Shown in pieces: positions 1-6,549 of a stretch of 8,552 nucleotides of DNA. The position numbers and the translations under genes are program-made. This DNA is from Limnohabitans sp. (GTDB lineage Bacteria > Pseudomonadota > Gammaproteobacteria > Burkholderiales > Burkholderiaceae_C): assembly GCA_018883305.1 (NCBI GenBank), contig VEQI01000121.1, forward strand, positions 1-8,552, read 5' to 3'. The notes beneath the pieces are model-generated. The model was not told the origin of the DNA and searched no databases. It was given only the letters and a program-made list of their open reading frames with translations. The first letter of the stretch is position 1; every line of letters begins with the position of its first letter.

Positions 1-199
1 TGGGTACGCCGTGGCACGTCTGAAAACCACACACGTCCCGATAACGCGCCACGACCGAGGGATCCACCACCACGGAAGGCATGGACCACGTAACCTCGCC
101 CAAACTCGACACCGGACCAGATGGCTTATGGCGCGTTCCCCAGGCTCGCCACAAGGTGCTGAGCAAGGACGGCGTTTGCGTCATGACATGCAAGCTCAT
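1..199 (-). CDS. MaoC-family acyl dehydratase, N-terminal part (runs off left edge)
   Basis: Reverse-strand translation from the ATG at 199-197 is open for 66 codons to the window edge. The stretch around residues 46-59, with V-D-P followed by a Y-R-x-V-C-G-F motif, is typical of the N-terminal region of MaoC-like (R)-3-hydroxyacyl-CoA/ACP dehydratases encoded beside two-domain FabG proteins, such as mycobacterial HtdX. The catalytic hot-dog-fold Asp/His motif would lie beyond the edge and cannot be checked. The start codon overlaps the stop of the upstream reductase by one base (TGATG), which suggests translational coupling and a shared operon. The likely role is dehydration of the 3-hydroxyacyl product made by that reductase. 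In-frame Met codons at residues 6 and 40 are alternative starts, but the overlap favours the first. The family assignment comes from motif memory and context. Confidence 0.72.
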   Translation of the reverse strand, partial: MSLHVMTQTPSLLSTLWRAWGTRHKPSGPVSSLGEVTWSMPSVVVDPSVVARYRDVCGFQTCHGVP

Positions 200-1623
200 C
201 ACGCCCCCAGCCAACTCTGACCACACACGCGGATCACCTGTCCATTGACACCGCGGGATAAGGGGCTCATCAGCCAGGCAATGGTTTCGGCCACATCCAC
301 TGGCAAGCCTCCCTGCCCCATGGCATTCATGCGCCGCCCGGCCTCGCGAATGGCAAAGGGAATCGCCGCCGTCATCTGGGTTTCGATGAAACCGGGCGCC
401 ACGGCATTGATGGCCATGCCGCGTGCCGCGAATGCAGGCGCCATACTCTGGACCAAGCCGATGACCCCGGCTTTGGAGAACGCGTAATTCGTCTGCCCCA
501 CATTGCCGGCAATGCCGGAGATGGAGGACACGCACACCACCCGCGCATCAGCTGCCAGGACCTGCGCATCCAGCAAGGTCTGTGTGATGACGGCGGGTGA
601 CAGCAAATTCACTGTCGTCACTGAGCGCCAGGCGTGTTCGGGCATTCTGGCAATGGTTTTGTCACGCGTGATGCCCGCGTTGTGCACCACGCCATCCCAC
701 CCGCCGTCAGAGCGGGCACGGTCCACCAGCGTCTGAGCAGCTTGGGGATCTGTGATGTCCAGGGGCAAGGCCCATCCGCCCACTTGCTCCGCCACGGTTT
801 GCAACGCCGCAGCCGAGGACGGCACGTCCAGACAAACCACCCGTGCACCGTCTCGTGCCAGTGTCTGCGCGATGGCGGCACCAATACCGCGAGAGGCTCC
901 GGTGACCAGCAACCGTCGGCCGGCCAACGGTTGATTCACATCGGTGGTCCATTGCACAGGTAGAGAAGCCGGCGCAATCGTTGATGGACATTGCCAGCGA
1001 ATCACTTGCCCGGACACATAGGCACTGCGAGGGGACAAGAAAAATTGCAAACACCCCGTCAATGAGGTCTCAGCACCTTCATCCACCTGAATGAGCTGCA
1101 CCGCAATGCCGCGCTTGACTTCCTTCGCCAAGGAGCGCATCAGGCCTTCCAGCGCACGCTGAACGGTGGCTTGCTGCACATCGTTGCACGCCTGCGGGGA
1201 ACGTGCCAGCAACATCACACGACCTGAAGGCAACAGGCTGCGGACGGTGTCTTGCAGACAGTGATACAGGTGATCGGCTTGTTCGATCCGGGTCAGGCCC
1301 GTGGCGTCATACAACAAGGCCTTGATGGGTGCGCCAGGTTGCTCACCCACGCCCCATCGTCCGGTCATCATGCCGGCCTGGTTGCACATCGCCGTCCAGG
1401 CAGGCAACTGATGCGAGACCGTGTTCAATTGCAACACCTGGCTGGCTTGCACCAATGCGGGCAGCAGGTGCGGCGAGGGACCCGCCGCGATCAGCACATC
1501 CCCTTGCAGCACCGGGTGATGCGCCGTGAAGCGCTCCAGGGGGACGGGTCGCGGCAACCCCAGCGCTGCGGCAAGGCGTGCACCGATCGCGGAGTTGGCA
1601 AATGCAAGGTATGAATCGGTCAT
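199..1623 (-). CDS. Two-domain (high molecular weight) 3-oxoacyl-ACP/CoA reductase, FabG4-like
   Basis: This 474-residue protein is about twice the length of ordinary FabG (about 245 residues). Residues 1-230 form a degenerate N-terminal domain without a recognisable cofactor motif. Residues 235-474 are a complete classical short-chain dehydrogenase with the cofactor motif TGASRGIG (241-248), HNAG (314-317, for the usual NNAG) and a catalytic tetrad Asn339, Ser367, Tyr380, Lys384 whose spacing matches E. coli FabG. It should reduce 3-oxoacyl-ACP or 3-oxoacyl-CoA to the 3-hydroxyacyl form with NAD(P)H in the cytoplasm. The same architecture is known from mycobacterial FabG4. The N-terminus (M-T-D-x-Y-L-x-F-A-N-S) fits the family and supports this ATG, although no Shine-Dalgarno sequence precedes it, only a run of C. 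It is first in an operon with the MaoC dehydratase and divergent from the FabR-like regulator. Whether it serves synthesis or degradation is not resolved. Confidence 0.9.
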   Translation of the reverse strand: MTDSYLAFANSAIGARLAAALGLPRPVPLERFTAHHPVLQGDVLIAAGPSPHLLPALVQASQVLQLNTVSHQLPAWTAMCNQAGMMTGRWGVGEQPGAPIKALLYDATGLTRIEQADHLYHCLQDTVRSLLPSGRVMLLARSPQACNDVQQATVQRALEGLMRSLAKEVKRGIAVQLIQVDEGAETSLTGCLQFFLSPRSAYVSGQVIRWQCPSTIAPASLPVQWTTDVNQPLAGRRLLVTGASRGIGAAIAQTLARDGARVVCLDVPSSAAALQTVAEQVGGWALPLDITDPQAAQTLVDRARSDGGWDGVVHNAGITRDKTIARMPEHAWRSVTTVNLLSPAVITQTLLDAQVLAADARVVCVSSISGIAGNVGQTNYAFSKAGVIGLVQSMAPAFAARGMAINAVAPGFIETQMTAAIPFAIREAGRRMNAMGQGGLPVDVAETIAWLMSPLSRGVNGQVIRVCGQSWLGA

Positions 1624-1653
1624 GGGGGGCAGTCACAGGCGGGGATCGTCATT

Positions 1654-1673
1654 TGGTGTACGATCGTACACCA
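1654..1673. promoter_or_regulatory. Perfect 20-bp palindrome, candidate operator of the FabR-like regulator
   Basis: TGGTGTACGATCGTACACCA is identical to its own reverse complement over all 20 bases. It lies in the 67-bp gap between the divergent reductase and TetR-family genes, 30 bp from the former and 17 bp from the latter. TetR-family regulators usually bind palindromes in such gaps and control both themselves and the divergent genes. On the minus strand a possible -35 (TTGAGA, 1679-1674) and a weak -10 (CCAAAT, 1656-1651) are 17 bp apart, so the palindrome would fill the spacer and a bound repressor would block polymerase. The palindrome is seen directly; its use as operator is inference. 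Confidence 0.75.
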
Positions 1674-1690
1674 TCTCAAGCCCCTACGCC

Positions 1691-2353
1691 ATGCCGAACA
1701 TTGCCACTACTGACACCGTGTCCAACGAATCGCTGTCTCGTGCCGTTCGCAAGGAATTCACGCGCAACCATCTGATGCAGGCCGCCTTGTCGCTGATGCA
1801 AACCGGTCGCAGCTTCACCAGCCTGGGAATTCGGGAAATGGCACGTGAGGCAGGCATGGTGCCCAACGCCTTCTACCGACACTTCAAGACGCCAGATGCA
1901 TTGGGGGTGGCCCTGGTGGATGAAGTGGGCGTCACCTTGCGGCAATTGCTGCGTGAGGCACGCCAGCCAGGCATGAGCAGCATCGAAATGCTTCGCCGCT
2001 CTGTTCGTGTCTACTACCGTTATGTGCTGGACAACCGGGTGCTGTTTTTGTTCATTGCGGGAGAACGCTCAGGCGGCAGCCTCGCCCTGCGCACAGCCAT
2101 TCGCCATGAAGTGCGTCACTTTGTGGACGAACTGATGCAGGACATGCGTTGCATGGGCTTGTACGCAGAGATGTCATCGCCTCATTTGCGCAGGGTCTGC
2201 GAACTGATCATCAACGCCATGCTGTCTGCCGTGCCGGACATGCTGGACTTGCCCACCGATCAAGCCACGTTGGAGCCAGCGATGCTGCAGAATTTTGTCC
2301 AGCAATTGCAGATCATCTTCCTGGGCGCCAGTGCCTGGCGCGACAAGCCCTGA
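1691..2353 (+). CDS. TetR-family transcriptional regulator, FabR-like
   Basis: This 220-residue protein has an N-terminal TetR DNA-binding domain with a helix-turn-helix at about residues 44-65 (R-E-M-A-R-E-A-G ... F-Y-R-H-F). Through the HTH and the following segment (V-D-E-V-G-V-T-L-R-Q-L-x-R-E-A-R-Q) it closely resembles E. coli FabR, the repressor of unsaturated fatty acid synthesis genes. The G-E-R-S-G segment (124-128) also matches FabR's R-E-R-S-G. The C-terminal half would bind a fatty-acyl ligand or dimerise. The ATG at 1691 was chosen because the frame upstream of it runs through the palindrome and into the divergent gene, and family members start near this point. No strong Shine-Dalgarno sequence is visible. 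It probably regulates the divergent reductase/dehydratase operon through the 20-bp palindrome, and probably itself. Its ligand and true targets are unknown, so no symbol is given. Confidence 0.88.
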   Translation: MPNIATTDTVSNESLSRAVRKEFTRNHLMQAALSLMQTGRSFTSLGIREMAREAGMVPNAFYRHFKTPDALGVALVDEVGVTLRQLLREARQPGMSSIEMLRRSVRVYYRYVLDNRVLFLFIAGERSGGSLALRTAIRHEVRHFVDELMQDMRCMGLYAEMSSPHLRRVCELIINAMLSAVPDMLDLPTDQATLEPAMLQNFVQQLQIIFLGASAWRDKP

Positions 2354-2362
2354 GCGGCCTGG

Positions 2363-2830
2363 TCACACCTGCAACGGCCAAGCCGAGGTGCATTTGACCT
2401 CATCCAGACACACGCTGGATCGAACGCTTTGGACCCCGGGTAACACCGCGATGGTGCTCAGTAAAAAATCCGACAAAGATTTCAGGTCGCGCGCCGCCAC
2501 CTTCAGCATGTAGTCGGCGTCCCCGGTGATGGCGTAGCACTCTTGCACCTGTGCCTGGGTCAGCACGGCATCGCGAAATTTCTTCACTTCCTTGATGTGC
2601 CCGCGCTCCATGCTCACTTGCACAAAAGCCACCACACCCACGCCGATCTGGACCGGGTCGAGTCGGGCTTCATAGCGACGAATGAGCCCGGATTCCTCCA
2701 GCCGTTTATGCCGGCGATGGCATTGCGCGGGCGACAGATGCACGGCAGCCGCCAGTTCCAGGTTGCTGATGCGGCCACGCTCTTGCAGGCAAGCCAGAAG
2801 ACGCCAATCGATTGAATCCAACTCTTCCAT
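2363..2830 (-). CDS. Lrp/AsnC-family transcriptional regulator
   Basis: With the ATG at 2830 the product is 155 residues, the usual Lrp/AsnC length. Residues 4-52 form the winged HTH (L-D-x-I-D-W-R-L-L ... S-P-A-Q-C-H-R-R-H-K-R-L-E-E-S-G-L-I), and about residues 65-142 form the RAM ligand-binding/oligomerisation domain with the G-D-x-D-Y turn at 103-107. An in-frame ATG at 2878 would add 16 residues, but that extension is very AT-rich, rich in Lys/Phe/Tyr, contains an inverted repeat and has no family counterpart, so it is more likely promoter DNA. The gene is divergent from hppD, and its 3' end lies 9 bp from the convergent TetR-family gene. Position suggests it controls hppD in response to an aromatic amino acid or related ligand; this is inference. 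A general Lrp role is less likely given the context. Confidence 0.92.
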   Translation of the reverse strand: MEELDSIDWRLLACLQERGRISNLELAAAVHLSPAQCHRRHKRLEESGLIRRYEARLDPVQIGVGVVAFVQVSMERGHIKEVKKFRDAVLTQAQVQECYAITGDADYMLKVAARDLKSLSDFLLSTIAVLPGVQSVRSSVCLDEVKCTSAWPLQV

Positions 2831-2967
2831 GAAATAATTATCACTGAATTTCAATTTATATGAAATTTTTATATTCATTTATCCCAACTCACCATCCATA
2901 AAGAAAACCCATTTCTCGTCAAACGACCTACAGTTTCGTTTTCACCGAACAAGGCCAACGCCTGACC
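2831..2967. promoter_or_regulatory. Divergent promoter region between the Lrp-type gene and hppD
   Basis: Bases 2831-2880 are strikingly AT-rich in a GC-rich window. They contain a perfect inverted repeat, AATTTCA (2847-2853) and TGAAATT (2861-2867), separated by 7 AT bases. A second, offset pair, TGAAT (2845-2849) and ATTCA (2873-2877), overlaps it. Lrp-family proteins favour AT-rich, bendable, imperfectly palindromic sites, and this region lies directly upstream of the regulator's own start. Several TATA-like hexamers occur, so no single -10 can be chosen. Confidence 0.6.
2921..2941. promoter_or_regulatory. Inverted repeat upstream of hppD
   Basis: AAACGA (2921-2926) and TCGTTT (2936-2941) form a 6-bp inverted repeat with a 9-bp spacer, 40-60 bp before the hppD start. 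TACAGT (2929-2934) within it could be a -10 element, so a protein bound here would act on hppD transcription. The repeat is seen directly; the function is a guess, and a 6-bp arm can occur by chance. Confidence 0.35.
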
Positions 2968-2973
2968 GAGGAG
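2968..2973 (+). promoter_or_regulatory. Ribosome binding site of hppD
   Basis: GAGGAG lies 7 nt before the GTG at 2981 and fixes this non-ATG codon as the start. AGGAG is followed after two bases by its complement CTCCT (2976-2980); the loop is too small for a stable local hairpin. Confidence 0.8.
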
Positions 2974-2980
2974 ACCTCCT

Positions 2981-4054
2981 GTGACCGATTTGTTTGACAA
3001 CCCCATGGGCCTGTGCGGCTTTGAGTTTGTGGAATTCGCCTCGCCCGAATCCAACGTGCTGGAACCGCTGTTCGAGCAACTCGGCTTTCAATTGGTGGCA
3101 CGTCATCGCAGCAAGGACGTGCTGCTGTACCGCCAGGGTCACATCAATTTCATCGTGAATCGCGAACCGAAAAGTCAGGCCGACTATTTCGCCGCGGAGC
3201 ATGGTCCCAGCGCTTGCGGCCTGGCCTTTCGTGTCAAGGATTCGCACAAGGCCTACGAGCGCGCCTTGTCACTGGGCGCTCAGCCGGTCGAGATTCCCAC
3301 CGGGCCCATGGAGTTGCGACTGCCGGCCATCAAGGGGATTGGAGGAGCACCGCTGTACCTCATCGATCGTTTTGAAGACGGCAAAAGCATTTACGACATT
3401 GACTTCGAATTCATCGAGGACGTGGCGCGTCATCCCCGGGGTCATGGCTTCACCACCATCGATCACCTCACGCACAATGTGTACAAGGGACGCATGGCCT
3501 TCTGGGGGTCGTTTTACGAGCGCATCTTCAACTTCCGCGAGATCCGCTACTTTGACATCAAGGGCGAATACACCGGTCTGACCAGCCGTGCCATGACAGC
3601 CCCGGATGGCTTGATCCGCATTCCGCTGAATGAGGAGTCGGGACGCAACAGCGGACAGATTGAAGAGTTCCTGATGCGCTACAACGGCGAAGGCATCCAG
3701 CACATTGCCTTGCTCACGGACGATTTGCTGGCCAGCGTGGATGCGCTGCAAATGGCCGGCATCCCCTTGATGACCGCCCCGAATGACATCTACTACGAGA
3801 TGCTGGCAGAACGGCTGCCCGGTCATGGTGAGCCCGTGTCAGAGTTGCAAGCGCGTGGCATTCTGATGGATGGCTCCACGACCCGAGGGGAAAAGCGTTT
3901 GCTGTTGCAGATTTTTTCTGAAACCCTGCTCGGCCCCGTGTTTTTCGAGTTCATTCAGCGCAAGGCCGACGAGGGGTTTGGCGAAGGCAACTTCAAGGCC
4001 TTGTTCGAGAGCATGGAGCGAGACCAGGTGCGTCGGGGCGCGATCAAGGGCTGA
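2981..4054 (+). CDS. hppD: 4-hydroxyphenylpyruvate dioxygenase
   Basis: This enzyme converts 4-hydroxyphenylpyruvate and O2 to homogentisate and CO2, the second step of tyrosine breakdown, in the cytoplasm with non-haem Fe(II). The 357-residue length equals that of the bacterial (Pseudomonas-type) family. It has two vicinal-oxygen-chelate halves: the N-terminal, roughly residues 12-130, is non-catalytic, and the C-terminal, roughly 155-335, is catalytic. The iron ligands are His162 (in D-H-L-T-H-N-V), His241 (in G-I-Q-H-I-A) and Glu323 (in G-P-V-F-F-E-F-I), spaced as in the Pseudomonas enzyme. The C-terminal G-F-G-E-G-N-F-x-A-L-F-E-S motif (332-344) closes the active site. The start is GTG, supported by a strong Shine-Dalgarno sequence; an ATG at residue 9 is less likely. 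The divergent Lrp-type gene is the probable regulator. Homogentisate dioxygenase and the rest of the pathway are not in the window. Confidence 0.96.
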   Translation: MTDLFDNPMGLCGFEFVEFASPESNVLEPLFEQLGFQLVARHRSKDVLLYRQGHINFIVNREPKSQADYFAAEHGPSACGLAFRVKDSHKAYERALSLGAQPVEIPTGPMELRLPAIKGIGGAPLYLIDRFEDGKSIYDIDFEFIEDVARHPRGHGFTTIDHLTHNVYKGRMAFWGSFYERIFNFREIRYFDIKGEYTGLTSRAMTAPDGLIRIPLNEESGRNSGQIEEFLMRYNGEGIQHIALLTDDLLASVDALQMAGIPLMTAPNDIYYEMLAERLPGHGEPVSELQARGILMDGSTTRGEKRLLLQIFSETLLGPVFFEFIQRKADEGFGEGNFKALFESMERDQVRRGAIKG

Positions 4055-4058
4055 GGCC

Positions 4059-4090
4059 TTGCCGGTGTGGGGATGGCCAACCGGCAAAGG
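4059..4090. terminator. Hairpin after hppD, possible transcription end signal
   Basis: TTGCCGG (4059-4065) pairs with CCGGCAA (4081-4087) across a 15-nt loop. With one bulged A, CC at 4057-4058 can also pair with GG at 4089-4090. It begins four bases after the hppD stop, but no U-tract follows, so it is not a classical intrinsic terminator. It could protect the 3' end of the mRNA or mark the boundary with xth. Confidence 0.4.
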
Positions 4091-4158
4091 GGGATTCCCG
4101 GTGCTGAGACAATGCCGGAATGGCGACCCCACGCCAACTCACTCCGCCAGAGTACCTC

Positions 4159-4971
4159 ATGAAACTTGCCACTTGGAACGTCAACTCTCTCACTGTCCGA
4201 TTGCCTCAGGTGCTGGACTGGTTGCAGCACCCCACCGAAGCATTGGCCAGCGCACCCGATGTGCTGGTCTTACAGGAAACCAAGACCACGGACGACAAAT
4301 TCCCGCATCAGGCCTTCACCGATGCGGGCTATCACGCCCAGTGGTTTGGCCAGAAAACGTACAACGGCGTGGCCCTGCTGTCGCGCACACCCGCCACGGA
4401 CGTGGTGCGCAACATTCCCGGCTTTGAAGACGACATGGCGCGCGTGATTGCCGCCACGGTGGATGGCGTGCGAGTGATTGGCGCCTACTTCCCCAACGGT
4501 CAGGCACCTGAGAGCGACAAGTTCGTCTACAAGATGCGCTGGCTGGAGGCCCTGCAAGCCTGGGTCCATGAACAGTTGAAGCAGTATCCGCAACTGGTGT
4601 TGATGGGTGACTTCAACATCACGGTGGATGACCGTGATGTCTGGGACCCGGTGGCGTTGGCCGGCACCATTCATTGCACAGACGAAGAGCGCGCACACTT
4701 TCAGCAACTGATTGAACTGGGGCTGCACGACGCCTACCGCTTGTTCGAGCAGCCCGAGAAAACCTATTCGTGGTGGGACTACCGCGAGTTTGCTTTTCGT
4801 CGAAACCGGGGACTGCGCATCGATCACATTTTGATCAGTGATGCGCTCAAGTCACAGGTGCAGTCATGCATCATTGACAAGGCGCCGCGCAAGAATGAGC
4901 GCCCCAGCGATCACGCACCCGTGATCGTGACACTGGACAACACAACCACTCACTCCAGCCCGAGTTCCTGA
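4159..4971 (+). CDS. xth: Exodeoxyribonuclease III (AP endonuclease family)
   Basis: This 270-residue protein has the full exonuclease III (EEP) fold signature. It would remove 3'-blocked ends, cut DNA at abasic sites in base-excision repair and degrade 3' ends of duplex DNA. All catalytic residues are present in the expected order: Asn7 (W-N-V-N-S), the metal ligand Glu40 (L-Q-E-T-K), Tyr110, Asp151 and Asn153 (G-D-F-N-I), Asp222 (I-D-H-I-L) and His252 (S-D-H-A-P-V). The ATG at 4159 starts exactly at the family N-terminus M-K-L-A-T-W-N-V-N-S; an ATG at 4120 would add 13 unmatched residues. The last ~10 residues (T/S/P-rich) extend past the usual end and are encoded partly by sequence antisense to the ntrC 3' end. 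It follows hppD by 104 bp, probably with its own promoter. Such genes are variously named xth, xthA or exoA. Confidence 0.95.
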   Translation: MKLATWNVNSLTVRLPQVLDWLQHPTEALASAPDVLVLQETKTTDDKFPHQAFTDAGYHAQWFGQKTYNGVALLSRTPATDVVRNIPGFEDDMARVIAATVDGVRVIGAYFPNGQAPESDKFVYKMRWLEALQAWVHEQLKQYPQLVLMGDFNITVDDRDVWDPVALAGTIHCTDEERAHFQQLIELGLHDAYRLFEQPEKTYSWWDYREFAFRRNRGLRIDHILISDALKSQVQSCIIDKAPRKNERPSDHAPVIVTLDNTTTHSSPSS

Positions 4972-6512
4972 ATCTTGCGCGTGATGGTGTTGCGCCCAAT
5001 GCCCAGCTTGTGAGCGGCTTCAATCCGCCGCCCACGGGTATTGGCCAGGGCGGTGGCGATCAGCTTGCCTTCAAACCGGCGGCTCAGAACATCCCACACA
5101 TCGGTGCGGCCAGCGGCCAGCAAGGCCATGGCCTCGGCCTCCAAGCCATTTTCCCAATCAGCCCCTGGCATGTTGAGGACGACGGGTGACACGTTGGCGC
5201 CCGCTGAGCTGACCGATGCAGCAGTCACGCTTGCGCTCACCTCCTCACCTGTACCGATCCCCCACGCACCACCAGTCGCTTCCGCCTCAACCGTCATGGC
5301 CGCGCCACCTTCGGTCACGGCGGGTCCGGTCGCCTGCTTGTGCAGTGCGCTTGAGGTGACCTCCGGCGGCAAATCTTTGGACTCAATCACTTGCGCCGGG
5401 GCCATGACCGTCAACCAGTGACAAACGTTCTCCAGTTGACGGACGTTGCCCGGGAAAGGAAATTGCATCAGCGTGGCCATGGCGGCGTCACTGATACGCT
5501 TGGGCTCCACGCCAAGCTGCAGCGCCGAGCGTTGCAGAAAGTGCCTCGTCAGCATGGCGATGTCTTCGCGACGCTCGCGCAGTGCCGGCAACCGCAAGCG
5601 AATGACGTTCAAGCGATGGAACAGATCCTCGCGGAACGCACCGTCACGCACCCGTTGTTCCAGGTCCTGATGCGTCGCGGCAATCACACGCACATTGGCC
5701 TTGATGGCCGCATGCCCGCCAACCCGATAGAAATTGCCGTCGCTCAACACGCGCAGCAAACGCGTCTGCAAGTCAAACGGCATATCGCCAATCTCATCCA
5801 GAAACAGCGTGCCGCCTTCAGCCTGCTCGAACCGACCGCGACGCATGGCTTGCGCCCCTGTGAAAGCGCCGCGCTCATGGCCAAAGAGCTCGCTCTCCAG
5901 CAAGTCCTTGGGGATGGCTGCCGTATTGATCGCCACAAAAGGCCCGTTGGCACGCGGTGAATGCTTGTGCAGCGCACGCGCCACCAGCTCCTTGCCACTG
6001 CCCGACTCACCCGTGATCATGACGGTGACGTGGCTCTGGCTGAGTCGCCCGATGGCGCGAAACACGTCCTGCATGGCGGGGGCCTGCCCCAGCATCTCGG
6101 GGGCCTCGTCGACGGTCACCGCACTCACTTCCTCGCGCTGGCTTTCCTCCACCGCGCGTCGAATGAGTTCAATCGCTTTGGGCAAGTCAAAGGGTTTGGG
6201 CAGGTATTCGAAAGCCCCGCTTTGGAACGCGGAGACCGCACTGTCCAGGTCCGAGAAGGCCGTCATGATGATCACCGGCAAGGCAGGCATACGCTCCTTC
6301 ACCTTGCCCAGCAAATCCAGACCCGAGCCACCCGGCATCCGTATGTCACTCACCAGCACTTGGGGACCGGGTTCATCACCGGGGTTGTCCAGCGCCTGCA
6401 AGACCTCGCGCGGGCTGGTGAAGCTGCGCGTGGGCAAGCCCTCACGCATCAACGCCTTTTCCAGCACGAAGCGGATGGACTGGTCGTCATCCACTATCCA
6501 GATCGGTTTCAT
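4950..6512 (-). CDS. ntrC: Nitrogen regulation response regulator NtrC (NR(I)), sigma-54 activator
   Basis: This 520-residue protein has NtrC architecture. The receiver domain (1-122) has phospho-acceptor Asp56, acidic Asp8-Asp10, Thr84 and Lys106. The AAA+ domain (about 140-378) has Walker A G-E-S-G-S-G-K (168-174), the sigma-54 contact loop GAFTGA (215-220), Walker B T-L-F-L-D-E (235-240) and F-P-G-N-V-R-Q-L-E-N (353-362). A Fis-type HTH ends the protein (about 482-518). Phosphorylated by NtrB under nitrogen limitation, it would activate sigma-54 promoters, including that of glnA. It is longer than E. coli NtrC (469) mainly because residues 384-453 form an Ala/Val/Ser/Gly/Thr-rich linker. 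The ATG at 6512 matches the family N-terminus (M-K-P-I-W-I-V-D-D-D); a GTG at 6545 would add 11 residues. It lies 37 bp after ntrB, and its 3' end overlaps that of convergent xth by 22 bp. Confidence 0.97.
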   Translation of the reverse strand: MKPIWIVDDDQSIRFVLEKALMREGLPTRSFTSPREVLQALDNPGDEPGPQVLVSDIRMPGGSGLDLLGKVKERMPALPVIIMTAFSDLDSAVSAFQSGAFEYLPKPFDLPKAIELIRRAVEESQREEVSAVTVDEAPEMLGQAPAMQDVFRAIGRLSQSHVTVMITGESGSGKELVARALHKHSPRANGPFVAINTAAIPKDLLESELFGHERGAFTGAQAMRRGRFEQAEGGTLFLDEIGDMPFDLQTRLLRVLSDGNFYRVGGHAAIKANVRVIAATHQDLEQRVRDGAFREDLFHRLNVIRLRLPALRERREDIAMLTRHFLQRSALQLGVEPKRISDAAMATLMQFPFPGNVRQLENVCHWLTVMAPAQVIESKDLPPEVTSSALHKQATGPAVTEGGAAMTVEAEATGGAWGIGTGEEVSASVTAASVSSAGANVSPVVLNMPGADWENGLEAEAMALLAAGRTDVWDVLSRRFEGKLIATALANTRGRRIEAAHKLGIGRNTITRKIQELGLE

Positions 6513-6549
6513 AGCAGCCACTCGGTTGACATCATTTCGTACCACTCGG

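Noticed and set aside
11..220. Plus-strand 69-codon open frame at the left edge
   Set aside because: It is antisense to the MaoC-like reading frame, is His/Arg-rich and has no recognisable motif.
1526..1690. 55-residue upstream extension of the TetR-family gene
   Set aside because: It would run through the divergent reductase start and the palindrome; the family N-terminus fits the ATG at 1691.
2354..2362. Possible bidirectional terminator between the TetR- and Lrp-family genes
   Set aside because: The gap is only 9 bp, and no convincing stem with a T-run was found around it.
3269..3826. 185-codon minus-strand open frame opposite hppD
   Set aside because: Shadow of hppD, whose iron ligands and length establish the coding strand.
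4120..4158. Upstream ATG of xth adding 13 residues
   Set aside because: The added residues do not match the family; the ATG at 4159 begins at the conserved N-terminus.
5391..5960. 189-codon plus-strand open frame opposite ntrC
   Set aside because: Antisense shadow rich in Gln/His/Arg, with no motif or ribosome site; it overlaps the conserved AAA+ domain coding region.
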